The notes below the pieces were generated by a model, which made no database searches, was not told the DNA's origin, and worked only from the letters and a program-made list of their open reading frames with translations. DNA of 64,000 nt from positions 208,762 to 272,761 of the forward strand of contig JAHXHN010000005.1 in NCBI GenBank assembly GCA_025656675.1, given 5' to 3'. A program made the translations under genes and the position numbers. This document shows, piece after piece, positions 9,409-20,265 of the stretch (its first letter is position 1; each line of letters begins with the position of its first letter). This DNA is from Candidatus Thiodiazotropha sp. (ex Codakia rugifera) (lineage in GTDB: Bacteria; Pseudomonadota; Gammaproteobacteria; Chromatiales; Chromatiaceae).

Positions 9409-10842
9409 TTGGTTGCCAGGCTCAATCACCTGGTTGAAAAAAAAAATCTAGTGGTCGTACCCTTGAAACAAGCTGCCAAGTGGCTGAAAACGAAATTTTC
9501 CGGATTGATTAACAGTACAGCGTTACCCGCTGAGCTGGAAAACAGGAATCCAGTGACACCTATCGTCATACCGAGGGATGAGCATAATGTTTCCCGCGCA
9601 AACATAAGTAGAAATGCGGTAAAAGTACTCTATCGGCTACAAAATGCAGGCTATGAGGCCTATCTCGTCGGAGGTGGGGTACGAGACCTTTTACTAGGCC
9701 GCGAACCCAAGGATTTTGATGTGGCCACCAATGCCTTACCGGAAGAGGTCAAGGCGGCATTCGGTAATTGCCGGCTGATTGGCAGACGTTTTCGCCTCGC
9801 TCACGTCCACTTCGGCCGGGAGATCATAGAAGTTGCCACCTTTCGCAGTAATCAACAGGATTCGCTGGATGGAGAGCGCCAGGTAGAGAATGGCATGATC
9901 CTCCGTGATAATGTTTACGGTACCCTGGAAGAGGATGCCCAACGTCGAGATTTCACTATCAATGCGCTCTACTACGATATCGGCGATTTCTCTGTTGTTG
10001 ACTTTGCCAACGGTATGTCCGATCTCGAGCATGGTGTTATTCGTCTGTTGGGCGATGTAGAAAGTCGTTTTAGAGAAGACCCGGTGCGACTGTTGAGAGC
10101 GGTAAGATTTGCCGCCAAGCTGGGATTTATCATTGATCCTGACACGGAGTCGCCGATGGAGCATCTGGCGCCACTCCTTGAAGATGTTCCCTCGGCCAGA
10201 CTCTATGAAGAGGTGTTGAAACTCTTTCTTGGTGGAGCGGCCTTGGCGACCTTCGAGAAACTACGCCATTATGGGCTTTTCGGTCAGCTTTTTCCTGCCA
10301 CGGAAGAAGCACTCTCCCATGAGGATCATGAATTTCCAATAACCTTTGTCAACCGAGGACTGGCCAACACCGATACAAGGCTGCAGGATCACAAGTCGGT
10401 TACGCCGGCATTCCTGTTTGCTGTTCTACTCTGGGAACCTGTCAGGCTGAGGTACGAGGCACTGCTTACACAGGAGATCGAACCGGCAGAGGCGTTGCAG
10501 ACAGCGGCCAATAATGTCTTAAGCGAACAGATTAAATGCATATCCATTCCCAAACGATTCAGTTACCCGATGCGCGACATCTGGCAAATGCAACCACGGT
10601 TTTTGCAACGTCAGGGTAAACGACCACATCGTCTACTCACACATCCAAAGTTTCGCGCTGCCTATGACTTCCTTCTGCTACGTGCAGAAGCCGGTGAGGT
10701 TGAACGGGAATTGGCTGATTGGTGGACCAGGTTTCAGGATGCCAATGGTCAGCAGAAGCAGAGTATGACTGAACAGGGACGAAGAGGCAGAAGCAGACGA
10801 CGAAGACGCCGTTCAAAGAGTAAAAACACAACAGATGAGTAG
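9409..10842 (+). CDS. pcnB: Poly(A) polymerase I
   Basis: Adds poly(A) tails to RNA and so promotes decay. Up to 477 residues. Nucleotidyltransferase core: LVGGGVRDLLLGREPKDFDVATNA with the catalytic aspartates, then CRLIGRRFRLAHV and RRDFTINAL, the set that separates PcnB from CCA-adding enzymes. The C-terminus ends in a basic tail (RRGRSRRRRRRSKSK) usual for PcnB RNA binding. The start is uncertain: TTG 9409 gives the longest form, but GTG 9451 or TTG 9463 downstream of an A10 tract are possible. Operon head for folK and the pan genes, as in Pseudomonas. Confidence 0.93.
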   Translation: MVARLNHLVEKKNLVVVPLKQAAKWLKTKFSGLINSTALPAELENRNPVTPIVIPRDEHNVSRANISRNAVKVLYRLQNAGYEAYLVGGGVRDLLLGREPKDFDVATNALPEEVKAAFGNCRLIGRRFRLAHVHFGREIIEVATFRSNQQDSLDGERQVENGMILRDNVYGTLEEDAQRRDFTINALYYDIGDFSVVDFANGMSDLEHGVIRLLGDVESRFREDPVRLLRAVRFAAKLGFIIDPDTESPMEHLAPLLEDVPSARLYEEVLKLFLGGAALATFEKLRHYGLFGQLFPATEEALSHEDHEFPITFVNRGLANTDTRLQDHKSVTPAFLFAVLLWEPVRLRYEALLTQEIEPAEALQTAANNVLSEQIKCISIPKRFSYPMRDIWQMQPRFLQRQGKRPHRLLTHPKFRAAYDFLLLRAEAGEVERELADWWTRFQDANGQQKQSMTEQGRRGRSRRRRRRSKSKNTTDE

Positions 10843-11335
10843 TGTTGATGCGGTAACTGCCTATATTGGATTGGGCAGTAATCTGGATGATCCCAGGCAA
10901 CAGGTTCAAACCGCATTGCGGGAGCTTTCGGTGCTATCGAGTTCGTACCTGCTCAATCACTCATCACTCTATAAGAGTCGGCCTGTTGGTTCGCAGTTTC
11001 AGCCAGATTACATCAATGCAGTCGCCACAATCTTGACTATCCTCGATCCCTATCAGTTGCTCGATCATCTGCAAGCCCTCGAACGGGTTCACGGTCGGGT
11101 ACGAGATGGAGAACGATGGGGTCCACGCACACTCGACCTTGATCTGCTGCTGTATGGGGATGGCACGATCAATACACCACGCTTGCAGATACCACACCCT
11201 GAAATGGTAAACAGGATCTTCGTGCTTCTCCCGTTAAGTGAAGTAGCTCCCATGGAGATGGAGATTCCAGGTGAGGGCGTACTAAAAAGCTTGTTAGGGG
11301 ATCTTTCGGAGGGTGGTATTGAACGGCTTGAGTGA
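10835..11335 (+). CDS. folK: 6-hydroxymethyl-7,8-dihydropterin pyrophosphokinase
   Basis: Transfers pyrophosphate from ATP to hydroxymethyl-dihydropterin in folate synthesis. 166 residues. Starts with AYIGLGSNLDDP, contains the HPPK signature DGERWGPRTLDLDLLLYGD (metal-binding Asp pair) and the late IPHPEMVNRIFVLLPL motif. Its ATG overlaps the last 8 bases of pcnB, indicating translational coupling, the usual pcnB-folK pair. Confidence 0.97.
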   Translation: MSSVDAVTAYIGLGSNLDDPRQQVQTALRELSVLSSSYLLNHSSLYKSRPVGSQFQPDYINAVATILTILDPYQLLDHLQALERVHGRVRDGERWGPRTLDLDLLLYGDGTINTPRLQIPHPEMVNRIFVLLPLSEVAPMEMEIPGEGVLKSLLGDLSEGGIERLE

Positions 11336-11966
11336 TAAGCCTCGTTTTATTGTCGTGGAGGGACCGATCGGGGTTGGAAAGACCAGTTTGGTACATCGTC
11401 TGGCAAACCATTTCGGTAGTGAAACATTATTGGAAGGCGCGGATGAGAACCCCTTTCTGCGACGTTTTTACGAAAATCCGAGAGAGGCGGCTCTTCCCGC
11501 ACAACTGTTCTTTCTGTTTCAACGCAGTCGTCAATGGAATGAGCTATCGCAGCTCGATATGTTTCGTCAGCATCTTATTGCCGACTTCATGCTTGAAAAA
11601 GATCGCCTTTTTGCGCAGATCAATCTTGATCACGATGAGCTGCAACTCTATGAGCAGGTCTATGATCGTCTCACCTTGCAGGCACCTCCGCCGGATCTGG
11701 TTGTCTATCTACAGGCCCCTGTGGAAATCCTGTTGAAACGGATACGACAGCGGGCTCGACCCGAGGAGCAGACGATTGAGCGAGGTTATCTCCAACAACT
11801 ATGTGATGCCTATGCCGATTTTTTCTACTATTATGATCGTTCACGGTTACTGATCATCAATGCAGCGGAGATCAACCCATTGCAAAGAGAGGAAGACTTC
11901 CAGTTACTGGTAGAACATATCTGCAACCCAGGAGCTGAAAGGCGCTATTTAAACCTGAATACGTAA
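11319..11966 (+). CDS. Deoxynucleoside kinase family protein
   Basis: P-loop kinase of the dCK/dGK family (salvage of deoxynucleosides to monophosphates). About 215 residues. Walker A motif GPIGVGKT near the N-terminus, catalytic-base region LLEGADENPFL, the YEQVYDRL and late arginine lid (RIRQRARPEEQ). The true start is unclear: GTG 11313 is inside the Shine-Dalgarno-like ggaggg, so TTG 11319 (5-base spacing) or TTG 11328 is more likely. It overlaps the folK 3' end, so the two are cotranscribed. The substrate (dG, dA or dC) cannot be told from sequence. Confidence 0.85.
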   Translation: MNGLSDKPRFIVVEGPIGVGKTSLVHRLANHFGSETLLEGADENPFLRRFYENPREAALPAQLFFLFQRSRQWNELSQLDMFRQHLIADFMLEKDRLFAQINLDHDELQLYEQVYDRLTLQAPPPDLVVYLQAPVEILLKRIRQRARPEEQTIERGYLQQLCDAYADFFYYYDRSRLLIINAAEINPLQREEDFQLLVEHICNPGAERRYLNLNT

Positions 11967-12065
11967 CACCAGATTCAACCTCAATCAGGTTGGACTGCCC
12001 CCCTGGCAAAGGTCTTTGTTAAATCAAGACCCTCCCTATGGAACAAACCTTCACACTGAGGCCAA

Positions 12066-12866
12066 ATGAGTAAACAATCCATTACTGTCAGAAGTTTGAT
12101 TGAGATGAAATCAGCTGGTGAAAAGATCTCCGTTCTGACCAGCTACGATGCCAGTTTTACCCGGCTTATTGAAGCGGCTGGTATTGAGGTGATTCTGGTT
12201 GGAGACTCACTCGGGATGGTGATCCAGGGACAGGAGAGCACCTTGCCGGTGACCTTGGACGAGATGATCTACCATACCCGCAATGTAGCGCGAGCCAGAC
12301 AATCAGTGTTGTTGATTGCCGACATGCCTTTCATGAGCTATCGCACGCCTGGCCTGGCTATGGAGTCAGCAGGACGACTGATGAAGGAGGGTGGCGCCCA
12401 CATGGTCAAGCTGGAGGGTGGTGCAAATCAACTTGAGGCCATCCGTCAAATTTCATCTCAGGGTATACCTGTGTGTGGGCATTTGGGTTTACTGCCCCAA
12501 TCTGTTCACAAGTTAGGTGGATATCGTGTACAGGGACGGGAGCAACAGGATGCCTCCCAAATTCGCGAAGATGCCCGGCTGCTGCAGGAGGCGGGCGTCG
12601 ACCTCCTGGTACTTGAATGTGTACCGGATAGTTTAGCGGCACAGATCTCCAGTGATTTGACTATTCCAGTGATAGGCATAGGCGCGGGTGTGCAGTGCGA
12701 CGGACAGGTGTTGGTGCTGTATGACATGTTAGGCATGAATCCGCATCCACCACGCTTTGTGAAAGATTTCCTACAATCGGGACGGACCATTCAGGAAGCA
12801 CTGCAGGCCTATGCAGATGCGGTCAAGGAAGGCAGTTTCCCGGCAAAAGAACACAGCTTCAAGTGA
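12066..12866 (+). CDS. panB: 3-methyl-2-oxobutanoate hydroxymethyltransferase
   Basis: First committed step of pantothenate synthesis: ketopantoate from 2-oxoisovalerate and methylene-THF. 266 residues. Motifs are LTSYDASFT, VGDSLGMVIQG (metal-binding Asp), ADMPFMSY and the GHLGLLPQSV stretch with late IGIGAG. panC starts inside its stop codon. Use of a folate cofactor fits its place behind folK. Confidence 0.97.
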   Translation: MSKQSITVRSLIEMKSAGEKISVLTSYDASFTRLIEAAGIEVILVGDSLGMVIQGQESTLPVTLDEMIYHTRNVARARQSVLLIADMPFMSYRTPGLAMESAGRLMKEGGAHMVKLEGGANQLEAIRQISSQGIPVCGHLGLLPQSVHKLGGYRVQGREQQDASQIREDARLLQEAGVDLLVLECVPDSLAAQISSDLTIPVIGIGAGVQCDGQVLVLYDMLGMNPHPPRFVKDFLQSGRTIQEALQAYADAVKEGSFPAKEHSFK

Positions 12867-13720
12867 GGTCCCGGTTGGAAACGATAGCTGACATCGAACC
12901 CTTGCGACAACTTATCCAGGATTGGCATAGTGCGGGAGAGCGGATTGGGTTTGTACCCACCATGGGCAATCTCCATGAAGGGCATCTGGCATTGGTTGAA
13001 GAGGCAAAGAGAAGGGGTGATCGCTGTGTTGTGAGTATTTTCGTCAATCCCATGCAGTTCGGTGCCGGGGAGGATTACGACAGTTATCCTCGTACCTTTG
13101 AACAGGACCGGGCAAAATTGGAGAGTGTGGGTGTCGATCTATTGTTTGCACCGTCAGCAGCCGCTGTCTACCCAGATGGCAACGGTGTGCAGACCCGTGT
13201 CGAGGTGCCCGGTATATCCGATATTCTCTGTGGCGCGAGTCGTAAGGGCCATTTCATCGGTGTTGCCACAATTGTTTGCAAACTCTTTAACTATGTGCAA
13301 CCTGATCTGGCCGTGTTTGGTGAAAAGGATTATCAGCAGTTGATGGTGATCCGGCGTATGGTCGCTGACTTGGCGATGCCCATCGAAATAGTAGGGTTAA
13401 AAACAGTCAGAGAGGCCGATGGATTAGCCAAAAGCTCTCGCAACGGCTATCTTTCGTCCGATGAGCGTGGCAAAGCGCCCAAGCTCTATGAGACCCTGAA
13501 ACAGACGGCTAAAGCGATTACAGAGGGTGACCGGGATTTCAGTCGTTTGGAGGCAAATGGCTTGGAAATACTCCAGTCTGCAGGTTTTCGCCCAGACTAT
13601 TTCACAATTCGACGTGCGGATGACTTAGCACGCCCTTCACAACAGGATAGCGATCTGGTTATTCTGGCGGCAGCCTATATGGGAACTACTCGGCTGATAG
13701 ATAATCTAAATGCTGCATAG
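12863..13720 (+). CDS. panC: Pantothenate synthetase
   Basis: ATP-dependent condensation of pantoate and beta-alanine. 285 residues from GTG 12863, which overlaps the panB stop by 4 bases (GTGA); TTG 12875 is an alternative start. Class I synthetase-like motifs: PTMGNLHEGH (HxGH type) near residue 30, FVNPMQFGAGEDYDSYPRT, GEKDYQQ and the KSSRNGYLS loop. Directly coupled to panB; panD follows after 130 bases. Confidence 0.97.
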   Translation: MRSRLETIADIEPLRQLIQDWHSAGERIGFVPTMGNLHEGHLALVEEAKRRGDRCVVSIFVNPMQFGAGEDYDSYPRTFEQDRAKLESVGVDLLFAPSAAAVYPDGNGVQTRVEVPGISDILCGASRKGHFIGVATIVCKLFNYVQPDLAVFGEKDYQQLMVIRRMVADLAMPIEIVGLKTVREADGLAKSSRNGYLSSDERGKAPKLYETLKQTAKAITEGDRDFSRLEANGLEILQSAGFRPDYFTIRRADDLARPSQQDSDLVILAAAYMGTTRLIDNLNAA

Positions 13721-13850
13721 CAACATTTTTGATTGCTAGGCGGACCAAGATCACGGATAATCGAAAATTCGTTTGACCTGGTTCGGGGTGGTTCTTCGAC
13801 CCAGGTTGATGAGAAACCGTTACATTCACTTAAGATAGGGCATGAAACCC

Positions 13851-14231
13851 ATGCAGCTGACAGTCCTCAAGTGCAAGTTACACCGAGCATGTGTCACTCA
13901 TTCCGAGTTGGACTATGAAGGCTCGTGCGCCATCGATGCCGACCTCATGAAGTTGGCCGGCATCCATGAGTATGAACAGATTCAGATTTATAATGTGACG
14001 AATGGTGAACGTTTTACCACCTATGCCATTCTGGCTGAAGCCGGGTCGCAGGTGATTTCTGTCAATGGCGCAGCAGCACACAAGGCTCAACCGGGTGATC
14101 GGATTATCATCTGTGCTTATGCCGGTTTGGATAGTGATGAAATGGCCCGATTCAAACCCACTCTGGTCTATCTCGACGAATTGAACAAGGTGATAGGAAC
14201 CGGTGATGCAATCCCCATCCAGGCGGCTTAG
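13851..14231 (+). CDS. panD: Aspartate 1-decarboxylase precursor
   Basis: Makes beta-alanine from aspartate for PanC. Counting from ATG 13851 the protein is 126 residues and the self-cleavage site falls exactly at Gly24-Ser25 (DYEGSCAID), where Ser becomes the pyruvoyl group; this supports 13851 over the in-frame ATG at 13842. The rest ([11 protein letters not shown]) fits the family. The 120-base gap after panC includes a loose acctgg/ccaggt hairpin (about 13776-13806). Confidence 0.95.
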   Translation: MQLTVLKCKLHRACVTHSELDYEGSCAIDADLMKLAGIHEYEQIQIYNVTNGERFTTYAILAEAGSQVISVNGAAAHKAQPGDRIIICAYAGLDSDEMARFKPTLVYLDELNKVIGTGDAIPIQAA

Positions 14232-14346
14232 CTTTTTTCAGCTTTCCTGATAGGTGCAATACCTACTTCACGATATAAAATAATAATAGTTAGAGAAATT
14301 ATATCTGCGAGTTGTTGAGGCGATTCGTGTCCATTCGCATTTTTTT

Positions 14347-15807
14347 CTACAGGCCCGGTTCATCGATGGCTGTCTGGTAAAGTTCCAGGTAGTGCTGAGC
14401 GCTGGCCTCCCAGCTGAAATCCTGTTGCATGCCGGTTCGGGCAAGGATCTCCCAATCAGTGGAAGAGCGTCGATAGAAGTTGATTGCATGTTCTACTGCC
14501 CCCCACAAACTGCTGCCATCCGTGTTGTCAAAGACAAACCCGGTTGCCGTACCGTTCGCCAGGGAGGTTGGGTCAACATCAACCACGGTGTCGGCCAGTC
14601 CACCGGTTCGGCGTACGATGGGTACAGTTCCGTATCGAAGGCTGAACATCTGATTCAATCCACAAGGCTCGAAGCGAGAAGGCATCAGAAAACAGTCGCA
14701 TCCAGCTTCAATACGGTGGGACAAACCTTCGTCGTAGCCTATGAATACACCAACCCGGCTGTGGTAACGGTTGCTGATCTTTTCCAGTGAGTGCTCCAGG
14801 TCCTTGTCTCCCGATCCCAGCATCACCAGTTGTGAACCTGAATCCATGATGCCAGGGAGAACCTGGAGGATCAGGTCTACCCCTTTCTGGTCCACCAGTC
14901 GGCCTATGTAGCCGAATAACTGGATGTGGGCATCTTCTGGCAGTCCATACTCCCGCTGCAGAGCGAGTTTGTTTTGCTGTTTTTTTCGAAAACTCTCTGC
15001 TGAAAAGGCAGCTGCGATGTGTTTGTCATGTTGTGGATCCCATTCGTGGTAATCAATGCCATTGAGGACGCCACTGAAATGGTTTTCACGATGGATTAAC
15101 AGACCTTCAAGTCCATATCCGAATTCTGCAGTCTTGATCTCTTCAGCATAGGTTGGGCTGACCGTATTCACCCGGTCGGAGAGTGCAATCCCTCCTTTGA
15201 TGAATGAGAGTTGGTTGTGGAATTCAAGTGCAGTATAGGACCAGAGGTGGTCGGGGAGCCCCAGACGCATAAAGGTGGCTTGATCAAAAAGCCCTTGATA
15301 GGCCAGATTGTGTATGGTGAACAAGGTTGCCGGTCGTTTCTCCTCACCTGATAGCAGCGGGGCAATCAGACCGGTCTGCCAGTCGTTTGCATGGATCACG
15401 TCAGGTTGCCAGTCGAGTCCCATTCGGTTCATTACAAATGCTGCCACAACACGACAAAACAGGGTGAACCGCTCAGCATTGTCTGGCCAATTCAGGCCTT
15501 CCGGCGAGAGATAGGGATTGCCTGGGCGATCAAACCAATGGGGGGCATCTACAACATAGAGGGGAACATTATGAGGGCCGCAGCTACCTTGCAGTAGATT
15601 GACGGGCGTTGGCTCTTGCTCGATCTCAACATGGGCCAGGTGTTGCAGGTCGTTAGCTTTCTTCAGCACATCCGGATAGCCGGGGAGTATCAGTCTGCAG
15701 TCATGGTCTAAGTGGTTCAGAGCGACTGGTAGGCTACCGGCAACATCGGCGAGTCCTCCTGTTTTTATCAAGGGTGTGGCTTCACTGCTGGCAAACAGGA
15801 TTTTCAT
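14347..15807 (-). CDS. glgA: Glycogen synthase GlgA (ADP-glucose type)
   Basis: Transfers glucose from ADP-glucose to alpha-1,4-glucan. 486 residues, GT5 family. N-terminal KTGGLADVAGSLP binds ADP-glucose; the C-terminal RFEPCGLNQMFSLRYGTVPIVRRTGGL motif is the GT5 signature. It lies on the minus strand between panD and pgi, two genes that are adjacent in related bacteria, so the glycogen gene looks inserted there. It is transcribed away from pgi; the 258-base gap (15808-16065) must hold both promoters. Confidence 0.97.
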   Translation of the reverse strand: MKILFASSEATPLIKTGGLADVAGSLPVALNHLDHDCRLILPGYPDVLKKANDLQHLAHVEIEQEPTPVNLLQGSCGPHNVPLYVVDAPHWFDRPGNPYLSPEGLNWPDNAERFTLFCRVVAAFVMNRMGLDWQPDVIHANDWQTGLIAPLLSGEEKRPATLFTIHNLAYQGLFDQATFMRLGLPDHLWSYTALEFHNQLSFIKGGIALSDRVNTVSPTYAEEIKTAEFGYGLEGLLIHRENHFSGVLNGIDYHEWDPQHDKHIAAAFSAESFRKKQQNKLALQREYGLPEDAHIQLFGYIGRLVDQKGVDLILQVLPGIMDSGSQLVMLGSGDKDLEHSLEKISNRYHSRVGVFIGYDEGLSHRIEAGCDCFLMPSRFEPCGLNQMFSLRYGTVPIVRRTGGLADTVVDVDPTSLANGTATGFVFDNTDGSSLWGAVEHAINFYRRSSTDWEILARTGMQQDFSWEASAQHYLELYQTAIDEPGL

Positions 15808-16065
15808 TAACTTTTGTTATCCTTATTTTTTTTAATCCCGGAATTCGCGGAATCCGGTTAAATGTTCTATCTATGTAAGCATTTTATCATCTGATACCCT
15901 CCATGGGCCATGTCGGCTAATCAACGATCTCTTGGCGTGACATGCCGTTGATCAGGGAGGAGGATTGTACGGGTTTCCCATTCATACATGGAATAGGGTA
16001 TCTTCTCATCTGAGTACACATTAAGTAACTATGAAGCACTCTACAAATCTACAGACCTTTCGATC

Positions 16066-17712
16066 ATGACAGAGATAAATCAGACAGAAGAATGGATGGC
16101 CCTAGAAAAACACTGGGCTGAGGTTGAGCCCCTGCTGATGCGTGATCTGTTTCACGAGGGACCGGAGCGATCGGAACAGATGAGCATTAGACAATGCGGC
16201 ATTCTGCTCGACTACTCAAAGAACCGTGTTAGCACAAGATCGATGAATCTCCTGCTTGCCTTGGCTCAAGCAGCTGATGTCGATGGCTGGCGGCGACGTA
16301 TGTTCTCCGGTGAACGATTAAATATCACTGAGAACAGAGCCGTATTGCATGTCGCTTTGAGAAATCGCAGTAACCACCCAATCTGGTTCGATGGGGAGGA
16401 TGTGATGCCTGGTGTGAATGCGGTTTTGCAGAAGATCGAAGCATTCACCAACTCTGTGCGCTCTGGAGAATGGAAAGGGTATACCGGCAAGACGATTACT
16501 GATGTAGTGAATATCGGTATTGGCGGTTCGAACCTGGGGCCCCTGATGGTCTGTGAAGCGCTCAAGCACTACCAGAAACCGGAATTAAGGGTACATTTTG
16601 TCTCGAATGTGGATGCAACCCATATAGTAGAGACGGTGAATTCATTAGACCCCGAAACCACACTTTTTATTGTCGCTTCCAAGACATTTACCACCCAGGA
16701 AACATTGACTAATGCATTTACCGCCCGGGCGTGGCTACTGGACAAGCTGCAGGATAAAGCAGCAGTAGCGCGGCATTTTGTGGCTGTCTCCACCCATGCT
16801 GAGCAGGTGTCTCAGTTCGGTATAGATACGGCCAATATGTTCGAATTTTGGGACTGGGTAGGTGGACGTTACTCTCTCTGGTCAGCGATAGGATTACCCA
16901 TCGCATTGGCTATTGGCATGTCGAGGTTCTATGAGCTGTTGCAGGGTGCGCATGAGATGGATGAACATTTTCTGCATGCGGATCTTTCAGAAAACATGCC
17001 CGTCATCATGGCATTGCTGGGTATTTGGTATGCTGATTTCGCACAGGCACGTACCCATGCCATCCTGCCTTATGATCAGTATCTTCGCTATTTACCTGAC
17101 TATCTGCAACAGGCGGATATGGAGAGCAATGGTAAGCGAGTGACCCGTTTTGGTCGTCCTGTCAACTATCCAACAGGGCCGGTGATCTGGGGTACGGCAG
17201 GTACAGATGGGCAGCATGCTTATTACCAGCTGATCCACCAGGGAACGCAACTCATTCCCTGCGATTTTATCATCCCGGTCAACAGCCACAATGAATCGGG
17301 GGACCACCACCAAAAGCTGTTTGCCAACTGTCTGGCGCAGAGTGAGGCATTGATGCGGGGTAAAACCCGCACTGAGGCGCGAGAAGAGATGGAACAGGAA
17401 GGTCTTGAGCCGGATAAAATTGTGGACCTGTTACCCCATAAGATTTTTCCGGGTAACTGTCCCTCCAATACCCTCCTCGTCGACAGGATAACACCGGCAT
17501 GCCTGGGTTCGCTGATTGCTTTATATGAGCATAAGATCTTCATTCAGGGCGTGATCTGGCGGGTCAACTCCTTTGACCAATGGGGTGTGGAATTGGGTAA
17601 ACAGCTGGCCGGCGTGATTCTGCCGGAACTGATGGATGAGGACAGATCATCAGCCCACGATAGCTCCACACGTGGTTTGATTACCTATTTTCATCGTCAC
17701 CGAGGGAAATAG
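16066..17712 (+). CDS. pgi: Glucose-6-phosphate isomerase
   Basis: Interconverts glucose 6-phosphate and fructose 6-phosphate. 548 residues, the usual bacterial length. Contains the PGI signatures [13 protein letters not shown], the catalytic [19 protein letters not shown] and the late region with [13 protein letters not shown]. Its product or substrate links the glycogen genes around it and the zwf operon at 53.9 kb. It ends facing glgB, with a 14-bp hairpin in the gap. Confidence 0.98.
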   Translation: MTEINQTEEWMALEKHWAEVEPLLMRDLFHEGPERSEQMSIRQCGILLDYSKNRVSTRSMNLLLALAQAADVDGWRRRMFSGERLNITENRAVLHVALRNRSNHPIWFDGEDVMPGVNAVLQKIEAFTNSVRSGEWKGYTGKTITDVVNIGIGGSNLGPLMVCEALKHYQKPELRVHFVSNVDATHIVETVNSLDPETTLFIVASKTFTTQETLTNAFTARAWLLDKLQDKAAVARHFVAVSTHAEQVSQFGIDTANMFEFWDWVGGRYSLWSAIGLPIALAIGMSRFYELLQGAHEMDEHFLHADLSENMPVIMALLGIWYADFAQARTHAILPYDQYLRYLPDYLQQADMESNGKRVTRFGRPVNYPTGPVIWGTAGTDGQHAYYQLIHQGTQLIPCDFIIPVNSHNESGDHHQKLFANCLAQSEALMRGKTRTEAREEMEQEGLEPDKIVDLLPHKIFPGNCPSNTLLVDRITPACLGSLIALYEHKIFIQGVIWRVNSFDQWGVELGKQLAGVILPELMDEDRSSAHDSSTRGLITYFHRHRGK

Positions 17713-17816
17713 GGGACGCCCCAAAAAGAAACTGTCCAAACATCACCTGAAGTGGAGCGTGAGACTGGATAATGTATTTTTTCCGCGGCTTTAAGCTTGC
17801 ATTGCTAGCTTTTTCA

Positions 17817-17849
17817 CATCATCCGGTTGAATGCCTCAACCGGATGATG
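17817..17849. terminator. Convergent hairpin between pgi and glgB
   Basis: Perfect 14-bp stem (catcatccggttga, 17817-17830, with 17836-17849) and a 5-base loop between two convergent genes. The following T-run is weak (gttatttt), so it may act as a bidirectional terminator or as an mRNA 3'-end stabiliser. Confidence 0.65.
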
Positions 17850-17911
17850 CGTTATTTTGACATGAATTTGGTCGTTACCCGATCATTGAAGATAATATGA
17901 ATATTTCCATA

Positions 17912-20086
17912 TTATCCCTGTTCTTTCTGGAGCAAAATCGCTCCGAGTGGTGGTATGGTCAGGATGATAGACTGATCACGTCCCATCCAGGGTGTTTCGT
18001 CTGATACCAGAGCATTCCCATTTCCCATATTACTGCCACCATAAAATTCTGAATCCGAGTTCATGATCTCGCGGTAGACCCCCGGATAGTTCACACCTAT
18101 CCTGTAATCCTCCCTTGGTACTGGGGTGAAATTGAGTATGGTCAGCAACTCATTGCCATCCCGGTCCTTGCGAAGATAGCTGAGAATCGATTGTGAACTG
18201 TCATGGCAATCGATCCAGTCGAATCCCGGGTACTCGAACTCAACCTGATGCAATGCCGGTATTGCTTTATAGAGCCGGTTGAGATCAGTCAGTAATGTCG
18301 TGATACCCTGGTGGTAGGGATGGTCCTGCAGAAACCAGTCCAGTGCCTCACCCTCGTTCCACTCCCGTCCCTGGGCGAACTCAGCACCCATGAAGAGTAG
18401 CTTCTTTCCGGGGTAGGTGAACATGTAGGTATAGAGGAGGCGCAGATTGGCGAACTTCTGCCAATCATCACCAGGCATCTTATCGATCATCGAGCCTTTG
18501 CCATGGACTACCTCATCATGGGAGAAAGGCAGTACAAAGTTTTCGGTGAAGGCATATAACAAGCCAAACGTAAGCAGGTCATGATGATAGTGGCGATAGA
18601 TGGGGTCCTGGGATGTGTAGGAGAGCGTATCGTGCATCCAACCCATATTCCACTTCATACTGAAACCCAGACCTCCGAGCCAGGTGGGGCGAGAGACCTG
18701 GGGCCAGGCGGTAGACTCTTCCGCAACCATCAGGGTGCCGGGATGGATGTCATGGGTGACGCTGTTGAGTTCACGTAAAAAGTCGACCGCCTCCAGGTTC
18801 TCCCGTCCGCCATACTGATTGGGAACCCAGTCGCCCGCTTCACGGGAGTAGTCGAGATAGAGCATGGAGGCTACAGCATCGACGCGTAAACCATCGATAT
18901 GGAACTCCTCAAGCCAATAGATGGCGCTGGAGATCAGAAAATTACGGACCTCATTGCGGCCAAAGTTAAAGATCAGTGTACCCCAGTCACGGTGCTCCCC
19001 CTTGCGGGGATCTTCATGTTCATACAGGGCCGAACCATCGAAATGGGCCAATGCATGGCGGTCCCGAGGAAAGTGTGCGGGTACCCAATCAAGCAGAACA
19101 CCGATACCGTTTTGGTGGAAATGATCAATAAAATAGCGGAAATCATCGGGTGTACCGAAGCGACTGGTGGGTGCAAAGTAGCCGGTAGTCTGATAGCCCC
19201 ATGAACCATCCAAAGGGTGTTCGGTAATCGGTAAAAGCTCAATATGGGTAAATCCGATCGTCTTGACATGAGCGCACAGTTGATGGGCGAGATCGCGGTA
19301 GTTGAGGAATTCTCCCTTCTCATCCCTGCGCCAGGAACCGAGATGGACCTCATAGACCGACATCGGTTCCTGTTGCCAGTTAGCGTTGACTCGGCCATTT
19401 ATCCAAGCGTCATCACTCCAAGCATAATTGCTGTTTGATACCACGATGGCTGCTGTTTCCGGTCTGCACTGAAACAGATTTCCGTAGGGATCTGTTCTCA
19501 AAGATACGTCACCTGCTCGAGTACGTATTTCGAATTTATAGAAGTTGCCTGTCTCGAGTTCGGGAATGAACAGCTCCCATACCCCTGAGCCACCTCTGGA
19601 GCGCATCGGGTGAACTCTTCCATCCCACTGATTGAAGTTTCCAACCACCGATACCCTGGCTGCATTGGGTGCCCAGACGGCAAACAGAATCCCTTTTATG
19701 CCCTCTGCCTCATGCAGGTGAGAACCAAAGAAGCGGTAAGCATGACGATGTTTACCTTCGCTGAAGAGATGGATATCGAATTCCGGCAGTTGGGGGGCAA
19801 AACAGTAGGGATCGTGGGTTTTATTGATCTGGCCCGATTTATCCTGCCATTCGAGCAGGTAGTGTTCACCTATCTCATCGGTAGGTCGTTCCAACTCGAA
19901 AAAATCAGTACCTTTTACGCGCCTGAAGGGCGTCTGACTGTTCGCCAGGCTGACTGTTTCGGCCAATGGCATAAATACCCGTATTCGACAGTTATCTCCA
20001 CTGACATGTCGGCCAAGGACCTCGAACGGGTCATGGTGGCGGGCATCAATGATCCGCTGTAATGCCTCTGGGATTAAATTAGTCAT
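17912..20086 (-). CDS. glgB: 1,4-alpha-glucan branching enzyme
   Basis: Introduces alpha-1,6 branches into glycogen. 724 residues, GH13. N-terminal CBM48-like modules (FEVLGRH..., [22 protein letters not shown]), then the catalytic barrel with [16 protein letters not shown] (nucleophile Asp), AEESTAWP (acid/base Glu) and [11 protein letters not shown] (third acidic residue), and a C-terminal beta domain. Minus strand, divergent from glgC. Confidence 0.98.
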   Translation of the reverse strand: MTNLIPEALQRIIDARHHDPFEVLGRHVSGDNCRIRVFMPLAETVSLANSQTPFRRVKGTDFFELERPTDEIGEHYLLEWQDKSGQINKTHDPYCFAPQLPEFDIHLFSEGKHRHAYRFFGSHLHEAEGIKGILFAVWAPNAARVSVVGNFNQWDGRVHPMRSRGGSGVWELFIPELETGNFYKFEIRTRAGDVSLRTDPYGNLFQCRPETAAIVVSNSNYAWSDDAWINGRVNANWQQEPMSVYEVHLGSWRRDEKGEFLNYRDLAHQLCAHVKTIGFTHIELLPITEHPLDGSWGYQTTGYFAPTSRFGTPDDFRYFIDHFHQNGIGVLLDWVPAHFPRDRHALAHFDGSALYEHEDPRKGEHRDWGTLIFNFGRNEVRNFLISSAIYWLEEFHIDGLRVDAVASMLYLDYSREAGDWVPNQYGGRENLEAVDFLRELNSVTHDIHPGTLMVAEESTAWPQVSRPTWLGGLGFSMKWNMGWMHDTLSYTSQDPIYRHYHHDLLTFGLLYAFTENFVLPFSHDEVVHGKGSMIDKMPGDDWQKFANLRLLYTYMFTYPGKKLLFMGAEFAQGREWNEGEALDWFLQDHPYHQGITTLLTDLNRLYKAIPALHQVEFEYPGFDWIDCHDSSQSILSYLRKDRDGNELLTILNFTPVPREDYRIGVNYPGVYREIMNSDSEFYGGSNMGNGNALVSDETPWMGRDQSIILTIPPLGAILLQKEQG

Positions 20087-20265
20087 ATCTTAGAAAACCT
20101 ACTTCTTCTGGTACGCCTTGAAGGGAACATGATGTTAACATAGCTGCTCTCCTGTCTTACAAATAGGTTCACTTATGGCAGGACAGGATACAATGACTAA
20201 CCCATCTACTCCCTAGTAGAAACAGCAGTAAATTTTGGCCAGTCCCGGCCATGGAGGAGTGTTCG

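Noticed and set aside
14836-14851. cctgaatccatga copy of the palindromic repeat inside glgA
   Set aside because: It codes for the conserved IMDSGSQLVMLG segment of glycogen synthase, so the likeness to the intergenic repeat is coincidence.
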